Positions 23,571 through 34,158 of a stretch of 64,000 bases of DNA are shown piece after piece; positions within the stretch are counted from its first letter, which is position 1; each line of letters opens with the position of its first letter. The notes below the pieces were generated by a model, which worked only from the letters and a program-made list of their open reading frames with translations, was not told where the DNA came from and did no database searches. Origin of the DNA: Poronia punctata (Eukaryota > Ascomycota > Sordariomycetes > Xylariales > Xylariaceae); assembly GCA_022579005.1 (NCBI GenBank), contig MU401495.1, forward strand, positions 166,672 through 230,671, in the 5' to 3' direction. The translations under genes were made by a program, and so were the position numbers.

Positions 23571-24587
23571 ATGAGTAAATTCGGGGTCATGGTCATGGGG
23601 CCAGCCGGGGCCGGCAAGGTTCGTATTACGCTCTGGAATATCATATGCGACGAATTGTCGCTTCCTCCCACTTAGCGACAAAGTCTGGCTTGCGCGACTG
23701 ACATTTCGCTATTAACCACGTAGTCGACCTTTTGCGCCTCACTCATCACACATCTAAACCTGAACCGGCGGTCTTCCTTCTACGTAAACCTCGATCCAGC
23801 GGCCGAGACGTTTGAACACGCCCCGGACCTCGATATTAAAGACCTGATTTCACTAGAGGATGTGATGGAAGAGATGGGCCTCGGACCCAACGGCGGTCTG
23901 ATATACTGCTTTGAGTTCTTGATGGAAAATCTCGACTTCCTGACCGATGCCCTCGACCCGCTCACCGAGGAGTACCTCATCATATTCGATATGCCGGGTC
24001 AGATCGAGCTATACACCCACGTCCCGATCCTCCCCGCTCTCGTGCAGTTCCTCACGCGCTCGGGGTCTCTTGATATCCGCATGTGCGCCGCCTACCTTCT
24101 CGAGGCGACCTTTGTGGTGGACCGCGCCAAGTACTTCTCGGGCACGCTGAGCGCCATGTCGGCCATGATCATGCTCGAGGTCCCGCATATCAACATCCTG
24201 TCTAAGATGGATCTGGTGAAAGACCAGGTTAGGAAGAAGGACATGAAGAGGTTCATCAATCCGGACAGTGGCTTATTGGACGACGACCCGACCGAAGTGG
24301 CGAGGAGGGCCGCGGAGGGCAAAAATGCAGTCCAAGAGCAAGAAGAAGACGAGAGCGCCAATCTGCAAGACAAAGATGCCTTGATGCGTGGAACGAGTTT
24401 TAGGAAGCTCAACAAGGCCGTTGCGAATTTGATTGAGAGTTTCAGCATGGTCAGCTATCTTAAGCTCGATGCGCAGGACGAGGAAAGCGTGGGCGCCATC
24501 CTGAGTTATATTGATGACTGTATCCAGTTCCATGAGGCGCAAGAGCCTAGGGAGCTGAAGGATGAAGAGGTTGATGAGATGGAGTAA
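23571..24587 (+). CDS. GPN3: GPN-loop GTPase 3
   Basis: Small GTPase that helps assemble and import RNA polymerase II into the nucleus, acting with its paralogue GPN1/Npa3. Exon 1 is 23571..23618 and exon 2 is 23724..24587, giving 303 aa. The 105-bp intron falls inside the P-loop, and joining gives GPAGAGKSTF (residues 10-19). The diagnostic Gly-Pro-Asn loop is present as GLGPNGGLIY. The G3 region is FDMPGQIELYTH and the NKxD-like motif is SKMDLV. The protein continues with a Glu/Asp-rich C-terminus (QEQEEDESAN) that is longer than in yeast. FMENLDF-type spacing and LSAMSAMIMLEVPHINI match GPN3 rather than GPN1 or GPN2. The donor is GTTCGT, slightly off consensus, but no other join restores the P-loop. 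The gene is convergent with the Apq12-like gene. Confidence 0.94.
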
Positions 24588-24952
24588 CGGATGTGGTAAC
24601 CATCTACTACAGTGGTTTACCTATGTTATGTAATTTTGGGGAAGGCGTCACCTGAGTTAGTAGGGTGTAGTGCCCAAGGCAAACTTGTCTTGCTTCCTTG
24701 CATAGCGCAGGCGTTTGGGAAAGACGTGGGATATTTTTATTTCTTTGATACCAAATTCGAAAAAAGTCTGGACATGTCGTGGTTCGTGATTGCCAAAAGA
24801 TCTCCCTATTTCCTGGCAGGAGTAGCAACGCGCGGACCTCCGAAACGCTTTAGTGACAATCATACTTGTAGTCATAAATGGTCATTCGTCATGTCTTTTT
24901 CTCTTCCATCGCGGGCTCCTCGTGTAGCTTCATTTCCCCCCCGGAGCTGATT
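24588..24952. other. convergent 3' spacer between GPN3 and the Apq12-like gene
   Basis: 365 bp holding the two 3' UTRs. No gene or RNA is visible. Confidence 0.6.
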
Positions 24953-25661
24953 TCACGAGCCCCTACCAGTCCTGAAACCTGAACTCCTGCCGCCGCCAAA
25001 GGACCCAGACCCGGGCCCAGTTCGCGTCTGCGCATCGTATTTTTGGTACTCCCGAAGCCAGATATCTTTGATAAGAGTGGCGTAGCCGAAGAGTTTGGTG
25101 GCAACGACAACGATATCACGAGAGACGGCCTCGGGACCCCGCTGCCAAGCCGCCATGAGTATGAGGCCCATGAAGGTCCACAGAACAGCGCGGAAGGCGA
25201 GCCGCGTGAAGAAAGATATGGTCCGCTGGACCCAGATCATGACCTGGACGGCGAGGAAAAGTATGGCGAGCAGGAAGCCGAAGAAGACGAAGTCGGACGA
25301 ATCCTGTAGAGCGCGCGCGCCGCGTTCCATGACGGGCGATATCAGGGGTTGCAGCGCCACGGCCATCCTCTGAAGACCGACAACCGCCTGGGATGAGACT
25401 ATGCGGACCGTGCTCGAGGGATGTAGTACGTGATCGTGTAGAATTCGAAGTATTTGTTCGGGAAGGATGCCTGTATTTTTAGGTTCGGGGTTAGCGCCCG
25501 TTCTCTCGTTTACTTGGAAATAATGCGTGCCTGCATAGAAAGAAAGCATGGTGTATATATAATTTGTGATTATTCCATTTGACTATACCCGAAAACAAGA
25601 AGCCAGGGAGAGAATGCCTACCTTGTAGGGCGCTGATGACCCACGTATTGTCCAAATCCAT
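24953..25661 (-). CDS. APQ12: Apq12-like nuclear pore assembly / nuclear envelope protein
   Basis: Small integral protein of the nuclear envelope and ER. In yeast, Apq12 affects nuclear pore biogenesis and membrane fluidity. The core carries two adjacent hydrophobic segments (FVFFGFLLAILFLAVQVMIW and FRAVLWTFMGLILMAAWQ) joined by RTISFFTRLA. An amphipathic stretch (GPEAVSRDIV) follows, then a Tyr/Gly/Arg-rich tail. This order matches the Apq12 family. Exon 1 is 25661..25622 (MDLDNTWVISALQ). Two acceptors, 25531 and 25471, are both in frame and give 205 or 185 aa. The longer form has the more typical 91-bp intron. The frame is also open upstream to an ATG at 25742, so the start is uncertain. 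The gene is convergent with GPN3. Confidence 0.75.
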
Positions 25662-26484
25662 TATATGATTCGATTTCAAAGCTTGTACCCAGCTGTCTAG
25701 AGCTCTGTACAACGTACACGTCGTCCTTCTCTGGCCCACCAATCGTCGTGTTCACTTGGGTCTTAAGGCTCCGACTGCAGGCAACGGTTCCCGCAGCTTC
25801 GAACGTGGGTTTTCTTTCCGTACGGTTGCGGCGTATACAAACTGAGTCTGCTCGTGCTGGTTAGGATGCAAGGACCAAATGATAAGCAGTCCAAAAGCTT
25901 GGCAGTAACGCAAAATTGGCAACAGAGATGTTAATAAATAGCACTAGGACTGCTTTTGAGGTAGGTATGGTTTTTTGGATATGTAGGTACAAGCCTACAT
26001 GTATGTAAGGGGGGCAGAGAGTCTCTGTACCGCCAATAATCCGACACGTGTACGTGTAGATATTGCTAACCTAGCCGTTGGCCTTTTTGTTCAGCTGGAA
26101 GGCGCGTTGATCGAAACAGGAGCGGTGAAGAGAGAGATCTACTTGTCATTGGGCGGTGGAGCGATCATGAACCCGATTACAGGGTAACCCCGGTAAATAG
26201 GTAGAGCTAGAAGTCCCGATGCCGGGTAAGGTGTTCTTTATTACAGTAAACTGTGACCTTAAGAATTGTTGCAACTTTATCTTACGGTCTGGGGCCATAA
26301 AGGGGTGCACGCAGTACACGTGTATCATGTGGAAATTATACTTTGTAGAGTTACTACCTACAGCGCTACCAGCATTTCTTCTATCATTAGGTCCCTAGGT
26401 TAGAAGCCGTCTGAATATGGTGGGTGGTAGCTGCCCGAGATCTGGGCTGTGAGCCTGTGCCTGACCCACCGCCTTCTCCTTTCT
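25662..26484. other. intergenic region, nothing recognised
   Basis: Upstream of the Apq12-like gene and downstream of the sedolisin stop. It contains an ACACGTGTACGTGTAG stretch near 26044. No supported gene. Confidence 0.6.
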
Positions 26485-28932
26485 TTAAATATCTCTCAGG
26501 ACCTTCAATAGCTTCGGGAAGTTGGGCGATCCTAGACCAGTTACGGGATCCCATCCCTTTGAGGTTTTGAAGCCGAAACTACCGCACCCGGGGTTTCTAC
26601 CCTCGGTGATGTCGTTGAAGGCATGGGGATTGGCATACAGGGCGGGGTTCACGAAGCCGAGTGTGGGCTTACCGGCCTTGAGGCGCTCTTCGTTGATCAA
26701 GGTGAGCACGGCGGCCCAGACAGGCGCGGATAGCGAAGTACCGCCAATGAGGGTCCACTCGCCGCCGTTGAGGACGATTTGTCGTTCGGCAACGGCGCTG
26801 ACGTCGGGATACGCGCGGCCGAGACGGTTGTAAGAACCCGAGGTTATGTTGGAGAAGTCGCCGTTGGGCAAGAACTGGCTGTAGCTTTCAAATTCCAGCG
26901 TCTCGCCGACCGTGTCAACGTATCTGTTCACGTGGTCCGCCTGGTATACGGGCATTTCAAACACATTGCTGAAGCCCCCGCCGCTTCCAAAGTTCTTCGT
27001 TGCCACTTCGTTCAAAACTTCATACGGCTCCTCGGCTGTGTCGTTTGAGAACCGGTTCCACTCGGTACCACCCACGGAAAGAACGTACGGACAGGCGCTG
27101 GCGTATTGTGGTAGGAAAGCTAGCGTCCCGTCTGCCTTGGTCGGACAGAAGAGACCATCACCGACGCCCGTATCACCAGATGCCACTACAGTTGTCGTCC
27201 CTTGAAGCGCAAGTCTACGGAATAGAGTCAGCAATGGTGTAGGAATCGGCACCGTATCCCACAGGATAAACTGATTCGCCCAGCCTGAAACTGCCGAAGG
27301 GAGGGGTATCTAAAACGCAGCATGTCGACTCACTTCATCCACTCGGAACATTGTCGCTTCATGTAGTAGCCTGGCCAGTTCGCCTCGTCGACTCCATATG
27401 AAACAGAAATGACGTTGGTCGGTTTATAGACGCCACACTGGAGGTTGCCGGTATAGCCGCCTGGGTGGTTGTCGGGATACGAGGGGTCCCGACACTCGGC
27501 TTTCTTACAATTGCCCTTCTCGCCAAAGGCTGTGTAATTGCAGTAAGACCCATCGATGGCATCTAAAAAGTTGTTCCAGAGGCCCCTGTGGACATCATAT
27601 TCCCCCTGCGCATAGTACTCATCATCCTCTTGGAACAATACTGTACCTTGTGGCCAGATGAGGGGCCATGCGGCGTCAAAATCCAGCGATGCCTCATACC
27701 CGACTTCAGAATCATTAAGGTAAGGAGGGGATAGATCCTCGAAGGCTCCGATAGCCCCGTCGATAAGCCGTTCCTCCGGGTATGTGCCAGCAGGTATTTG
27801 TAAGTCGCTGGTATATGTTAATGCTGACATGTAAAAAATAGGAGATCTTGGGAGGAACCTACGGGTAGAGAGTCTTGAAGAACACGTTTAGATCGTTCCT
27901 GCTATAGTGCTGGCCGACAGCTTCGTAGATGCCCAACTCGTTTCCAGGGACCTTGCTCCGGCCCTTTGGAATATCGTACTGAGCTATTGAAGCGATATAA
28001 GCGTCATGTTATACCGTCCAAGGACGGGGTTGCTAGCCTACCTCTCGTGCAGTCGGCAGTAACGTAGCGAGAGCACGTGGTCGAATTGGGACGAGGGAAT
28101 GTAGAGAGCTTGGTGCGGAGAACCGGTTTGTCCTTGAGGGCGCTACGCTTCTTGTTTCTCTTCTTATTCCGACCTACCTTGGAACCTGAGCGTAGCCGGA
28201 TCCCAGGGGTTACGTAGTCGACGTGTTCCTGGATTTTGGCGGGGATATGATATGACTCGGTAGCCAAGTCGCTACTTCCATCCAAGTGCTCCCAGACATG
28301 GAAGTCTGCAAACAGGAGCTCTTCGACTTCACTAGTTGTCGCATCAAACTGGATCCACTGACCACAAATATGTAGTCGTTAACACCAACTAACAAGTCCG
28401 AAGTAGGGGCTCGGTTACAACCAGGCCTGGTTACAACACAGCTAGCAATTTACTTACTTGTTTATTCGTCGACAGAGAGATACGATTCTTGGGAATTCCC
28501 GCGCCGTGGAGCCAGTCTATAACTGCGTCGACAGTCGATGAACGAGGGGCAAAAAAGTCGATGACTTCTTGGCTGGTCATATGCTTTCCATAATTTGGAG
28601 ACTCGGGGTTCGAACTACCGTAACCGGTCAGTTCCCAACTTCCCAGTCTTATCACTTATGCCAAACTGGGGGAAGTACATGTCCATCAACTTGTCATGGC
28701 CGGCATCTAGCCTGGACTGCGTCAAACCAATCCGCACAGGAAGAATGGTGTCGGCTGGCACCTTGGCCTTTTTAGTCCACCTCTGACCCAAATGAGGGGC
28801 ATGGCTCTCATGGAGAAGATGAGATTCCGGGATCCGACGTCGGGTTACGGTGTTATCGTGGCTGATTGGGCTGGCAACGATGTCAAATGCCAACCCTGCC
28901 ATGAGCGCCGTTAGAAGTGAGTTAACAAGCAT
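26485..28932 (-). CDS. secreted sedolisin / tripeptidyl-peptidase (family S53)
   Basis: Acid serine-carboxyl protease that removes tripeptides extracellularly. Six exons, 28932..28679, 28614..28458, 28357..28042, 27983..27863, 27807..27334 and 27214..26485, give 683 aa with all joins in frame. Introns are 64, 100, 58, 55 and 119 bp. A signal peptide (MLVNSLLTALMAGLAFDIVA) is followed by the pro-domain (LPVRIGLTQSRLD, SPNYGKHMTSQEV, WLHGAGI, then WIQFDATTSEVEELL and YVTPGIRL). The catalytic residues of the S53 triad are visible: Glu321 and Asp325 in EASLD, and Ser601 in GGTSLSAP. The oxyanion Asp455 is in ASGDTGVGD. The C-terminal calcium site is present (FNDITEG and GWDPVTGLG). A very basic insert (GRNKKRNKKRSALKDK) lies between pro-domain and core and offers a dibasic processing site. 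It resembles the SedB/SedC/TPP1 group. Confidence 0.94.
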
Positions 28933-31213
28933 CTTGACGGCCCGAGGTTTGTTGGTAATCAAGTCGGCACGCTCATGGAATGAATGCCCGCTAGACGAGG
29001 AAGAACATATTTTCTTATATGATCGTTCGTGCCTGGGGGGCCAACATCTGGGCCAATGGGCATATCGTCTGGTACCGCATATGCACGACCGTGGCACTCC
29101 AGCACACATCTTCGTATAGCTGCCACGATATGTTTCCCGATTCTCCGAACCCCTTCTTGAACGTGGGATTATACTTCAACCTTCTTTTTACGGGATAGCA
29201 CAGCATATCCCGTAAAATTGGGGTCACCATTGGACTTCCCGTGTTATCGGGTCCGTGCCGCTGAACCTGCACCTACCCCCTATACCTCCTGGGTCCGGCC
29301 TAAAGCATTTGGACAAGCTGTCGACCGAACCCCGGTGGTGATCTGCGGGGATTGGGGATTCAAGGTATAACTGTCAACATTTCAACATCAACTACGAAAG
29401 CTTAACCCGAAGACATTGATATCGAAAAGATTTCCCCTGTTCATATGGGAGCAACGACCTGCCTGGCCTAGAAAGCGAGATCCGTGGCCTTTGGCGCAAG
29501 TCCCTACTCTGAAGTTTGAGCAACGAGTCACAACCACCCCTTCGTACACCATTGATGGTTCTCAGCTGAGCACAAGGAAGAGGACGACCTGATACACAAG
29601 GCAACGCGTCCACCGAATATTGAGGAAAGAGAAACCCGTGCAACGTCTTGCCAACAACTTTGGATTCTACAAACGGCTTCATCTATTCCTAGTACGAAAT
29701 ACACATGGCCCTATCAACGGCTCGTATCTCGGCGCCTCCCGTCCTTATTTATTGCAAGGCATCCGGGACAGCGCCGCTGTGCTGCTTGGAACCTAAGCCC
29801 TTGCCGAATTTGTGTGAGTAAACTGTCATCTATCTTGACCAGAACTTCTCGGCCGTCGAAACACCAGCTTTACCAAATATTGGACCATTCATTTAGCTAA
29901 CCCTTTCCAGGAACAGGAACATGCCACCAAGAAGTTTGTATACCAGTAACTATCCACAAGCTTAATACTGTTCCCGTCCGAAATTTAACATACCTAGTCA
30001 TAATCCCCACGGACCGACCAAGTTTCGTTCGACCCGCGTGATACCGTCCTTACGGGCCCGACATGCGGGCCCGGAAGCAAACAGTAACACTACTTATCTA
30101 CAACAACACACTAATGAGACCCATATCGACAGCAAACTTAACGAGCGGCTCTTACGAACGATAATACTGCTGCTATCCTCCCGAACTACCTTGAATGCTC
30201 CTCTGTACGCCCTTACGAAGAGCAAACTAGGGCTTCCTTTCGGCAGAAAAATGTACAACGTCTTCTTCACCAAGACATTTTGGCAACAAACCCGCACGAT
30301 CTCAAACCTATATGGTGTTTTATATTACAGCCCAGGTTGGCCTTTCTAGCCAAGTGTCTAGTTAGTTCTATTTGGTAGTGAAATCCCGCATCTTGAGGAA
30401 AGGGCAAATTATAAATGCCTCGTGGAGATAGCATACAGTAGGTAAAGTATGCAGGTCGGAACTAGCTACCTACACTTTATCAGTGTGACGCAATGTCTAG
30501 GTAGTTGCGGCATTTTGAGAAGACAGGGTTGTAGGTATCGGATGGTTAATGATCTAGAACTCAAGGCGCATCCTGTCGTAGGTAATAAGTGCTACATCTG
30601 TCGGTATCATTCCGACGAGAAGAAGAGTGCCTACCGACTTATATCTTTCCATCACTTCTTGTTCCGAAGCCGAAAGCCGCATTCCCCAATCTTGCCACTG
30701 TCTTCAAAAACACCCGACTTGCCATCCCTTCAACTCACACTTACCTTGCCATGAGATAGGTAGAGATGCATATAAACTAACGAGACCCCCCTGACGAACT
30801 ACCGGTAAGCTGATCAACCCCCACCAAAACCGTCGTCGAAATGGGGTTAGTAAATAGCATTCTAATCATCATCACCCATAACGTCTTTCATAGATGAATA
30901 ATCGGGAAATTTTACAACAACAACAACAACAACAACAACCCTTACCAGAACCTGGTCTTTCTGCACGTAACCGCACAATTACATACAAATTGTCAGTTAT
31001 CGCCGTGCCCAGCCAAGTCAAGTTCCCGGAGTATGTGTACTAGGTACCTACGCGGCATTATCATGTGCCAACCAACTAAGGTTAGGTAGGTAGGTAGTCC
31101 CTACCAATCGTCAACAAGCCGAATTTATCAAGACCAGACATCCAAGACATGGGTATTATTATTATTATATTGTTGGAAATAGTCTACAAATAGGTAAGAC
31201 CGGTCAGACATTG

Positions 31214-31244
<31 letters not shown>

Positions 31245-31435
31245 CAAAATAAAAAAAAAAAAAAAAAAAAAAAAAAACCAAAACCAAAACCGGCAACTCC
31301 CCCAAAAAGTAAAAAAGCGCCNNNNNNNNNNACAAAAAGTAAACAACACGAATTAATAATTACCAGAAATCAAAGACTTGGTTTTTTTTTTTATTTTTTT
31401 TTTGTAATTTGTCTAAAAATTGTTAACACCTTTAA

Positions 31436-31476
<41 letters not shown>

Positions 31477-33342
31477 CTGAATCACACTATTACAAAAATA
31501 ATAATCCGAATCCCAAACGCGGCAAGTCCGCATCAATGACAAACGACGCGAGGTGGGTAAACCTCCAAAAAAAAAAAAAAAAAAAAACCTGGCTTATTCA
31601 CTTCCTTGGTCGAGCCAAATGCAATAGGAGACGAATAGATTTACCATCCAATAGATAGGTAATTACCCAAGGTTAGCAACCTTTTTTCTAGGAGGTTGGG
31701 GTTGGTTTGATAGATCCGGGGTAGCCAGCCCTCCCCCCAACCGACTAGATCCAATCCAATCGGTAGCTTTCCCACTATCCACGGTTTGAAACTTTACGGC
31801 ACGTTAGGTAGGTAGTCTAGTATGCACACAGTGCGTTTTTAAAGCAAGGGTAGTATTAGACAGTATTTCTTGAAAGTGTCGGCACTGTACATCACTTGCA
31901 TCACGAATACCTACTCGTAAAGTACCCGAACTTGCCTAGGTACGAGTACATAGATAGTATCGACAAGAATAATAAGCTAGAAATTTTACTGTGTAAGGTA
32001 GGTAGGTTTATTGAAACGCGGAGGCGTTGTGTAAGAACTGACATGTGAACGTGCAGGATCTCTCAAGCGGAAGAGAAGAAGACAGGGAAAGAGAGAGGGA
32101 GAAACAATAATGCCTCCCTCTTCTTTTCCTATGTGTCGGATTCCTTAGACACTGTTTTATTTCCCAACAAACAACACAAAAAAAAGGCAAGACATACAGT
32201 AACGTGAATTAGAAAAAGTTGACGTTATTGTTATATAGTTACAAGACGGGGCTGAAGCTAGCTGGCTGGCTGGCTGACAGGACTAGGTAAAAGGTCCGAC
32301 AGAGAATCTGTCCCTGCGAAAACAGGAACTCGTCGTTCTTAGGCGAGAGCAGTAAGGGAGAAGTGGCATTAGTACGTACCTACATTACCTAGGAGTGAGG
32401 AGGGGGGGGGGGGGGGGGGTTCTTAACTTTATTAATGCCTGTTGCCCAGACTTGCCGAATTGAAAAAATAAAACCCGCATACAGATACCTATCTCAAAGT
32501 TGCGAGAAATCGGGGTCTGTTCATGGTTTCAGAATCCTTACTTCACTAGGTAAGGTAGGTTAGGAAAAATCCAATTTTACCTACAGTACGCGCAGCGGGT
32601 AAGGAGGGAGGGGGGGACAGAGGGACCTCAGCGGGTCTATCTATCTATCCAGGTAAGGTACCTTAATCAATAGGAAAAGGGAAGGAGGGGGGGAAAGAGA
32701 GAAAGGACCAGGAAGACCCTGATTTTCGCAACGAACCCGGCAGATCTCTCTCTCTCTCTCTCATCTCATCCGCATTTTGTCTCCTTCCCCTCCTCTTTCT
32801 TCTCCGTAAAATCCCTGAAACGCCAGCCACCAAAGTTTAAAATACCTGATTACCAACCTACCTCTACTCGTACTCGTAAACTACCGGCATTTGTCTTCTT
32901 GGCGTAGAATGGATTGGCGAATCAAGAAAAAGAAAAGGAAATTCAGATAGGCTACCTCTTTTGATAGTCAAGGTAAGCTTTCTTGTCTTACAAGGACATG
33001 CGGTTTGTGGTCAAAGCTGCCCGTTGTTGTATATATGTATGCATGTCATACCTGCAGACAAAACGCTAGAGAATGAAGCCATCGCGGCCGGAAACGACAG
33101 GAAGTGATCACGGAAACATGGTCTTTTTGTAAAAAAAAAAAAAAAAAATTGGCAAAAAAATATGTAACCTCTAATATTTCGAAAGCAAACGCCCGTAAGC
33201 GCGGTATCTTCTAACGCCAAAAAAGGCCGACTCCCCCAATCCAGGCCCAGATTTCCCACCCCAAAAATTTCGCTATTAGTAAACAAAACAAAACAAATGA
33301 ATTTTCTTTTTTTTTCTTTTTCAAAAACACTGTACGTAGGCT
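28933..33342. other. 4.4-kb gene-poor region with homopolymers and a gap
   Basis: No gene is recognised. A CAA microsatellite lies at about 30914-30939. Poly-A tracts lie at about 31214-31243, 31247-31277, 31442-31471 and 31567-31587, with 10 N at 31322-31331. A G18 run is at 32402-32419 and a CT repeat at about 32745-32763. Short ORFs at 29392-29682 (-), 30038-30349 (+) and 30449-30754 (+) lack domain or splice support. Confidence 0.6.
31322..31331. other. assembly gap (10 N) inside poly-A rich sequence
   Basis: Ten N in a stretch of long A runs on both sides. The fixed length suggests a scaffolding placeholder rather than a measured gap. Confidence 0.95.
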
Positions 33343-34158
33343 TCACCCCCAGGTACCGTGCAACTTTCCTCGTCTTAGCCTCGACCGGACTCCGACATCA
33401 CCCATCCTCAGTAGTGACTTCCACCTCCGTTCTACTCCGTGTTCGCCCTTGCCCACTCGTCTTGCACATTCCTGCCATTCCGTCTTCGAAAGTCGCAGTT
33501 TCTCAATGACGAGTTCGACCAACACCCGGTCGTCTTCTATGCTCCAGAGCTCCCCGTCTTCCTCTAGGTCGAGCTCGGTCCCTTCCTTCTTCTTCTCCTC
33601 TTCTGACGGTTCGTGCAATTTGTGGAAATCCGATCGCCCCAGACCGAGCGGTATGCTTTCTGGCGCGATACGAGCACGCTTGGGTGTTGTAGGTGTAGGT
33701 GTGCTTTGTCGCATATTTATTGACGCTTCGTTATCGGTGTCGATGTCGGAATCGGAGATGTCAGGATCGCTATCGACGTAGTTGTCCCGGCCCATGTCGT
33801 CGCCAATTGCGCGACGTCTCTTGTTCGCGCCACGCGGAGGATTCTGTCGCCTGCGGATCTTTAAGCGTTCCTGGTTGCCATTATTGCCCGGTGTGCGCGA
33901 CCGTAGGCGCATCTTCAGCGGTGGTGGTAGCGGCGCGTGGGGCATAGGGGGTGTCGGCAACGTTTTGGGTCGCTCAGAGGTGGGCGGAGGTATTGTAAGC
34001 ATTGATTGAAGGGCGCGGCATGAGTTGACAATGGTGCCGATTGTGGTCTGCGCGCTTGGCGGAGGACTGGCTGGTGGAGAGGCCATGAGCGACGACTGTA
34101 GGCGAGTGACGGGTGGGCGCGATATGTCGCATGAGGAAAGCGCCGAGGGCATCAACAT
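33343..34158 (-). CDS. SANT/Myb-like domain protein, likely nuclear
   Basis: Single-exon protein of 271 aa. The N-terminal half is Pro/Ser-rich. A basic patch (KMRLRSRTP, then RLKIRRRQ and NKRRRA, about 82-117) looks like a nuclear localisation signal. An acidic stretch (DSDPDISDSDIDTDNE) follows. A SANT/Myb-like helix-turn-helix lies at about 204-252: LWSIEDDRVLVELVIEKL, then SKTEWQECARRVGK and VERRWKSLLRMGDVG, with Trp205, Trp228 and Trp246 in the usual spacing. One such repeat with a divergent first helix often marks chromatin-associated or DNA-binding proteins. The target is unknown and I recognise no named orthologue. The gene is isolated, with several kilobases free on either side. The shadow frames on the other strand are rich in Ser/Arg and not coding. 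Confidence 0.72.
   Translation of the reverse strand: MLMPSALSSCDISRPPVTRLQSSLMASPPASPPPSAQTTIGTIVNSCRALQSMLTIPPPTSERPKTLPTPPMPHAPLPPPLKMRLRSRTPGNNGNQERLKIRRRQNPPRGANKRRRAIGDDMGRDNYVDSDPDISDSDIDTDNEASINMRQSTPTPTTPKRARIAPESIPLGLGRSDFHKLHEPSEEEKKKEGTELDLEEDGELWSIEDDRVLVELVIEKLRLSKTEWQECARRVGKGEHGVERRWKSLLRMGDVGVRSRLRRGKLHGTWG

Noticed and set aside
29392..30754. Several ~100-aa ORFs upstream of the sedolisin gene
   Set aside because: No ATG-started frame with a domain, no introns that join them, and random-looking composition.
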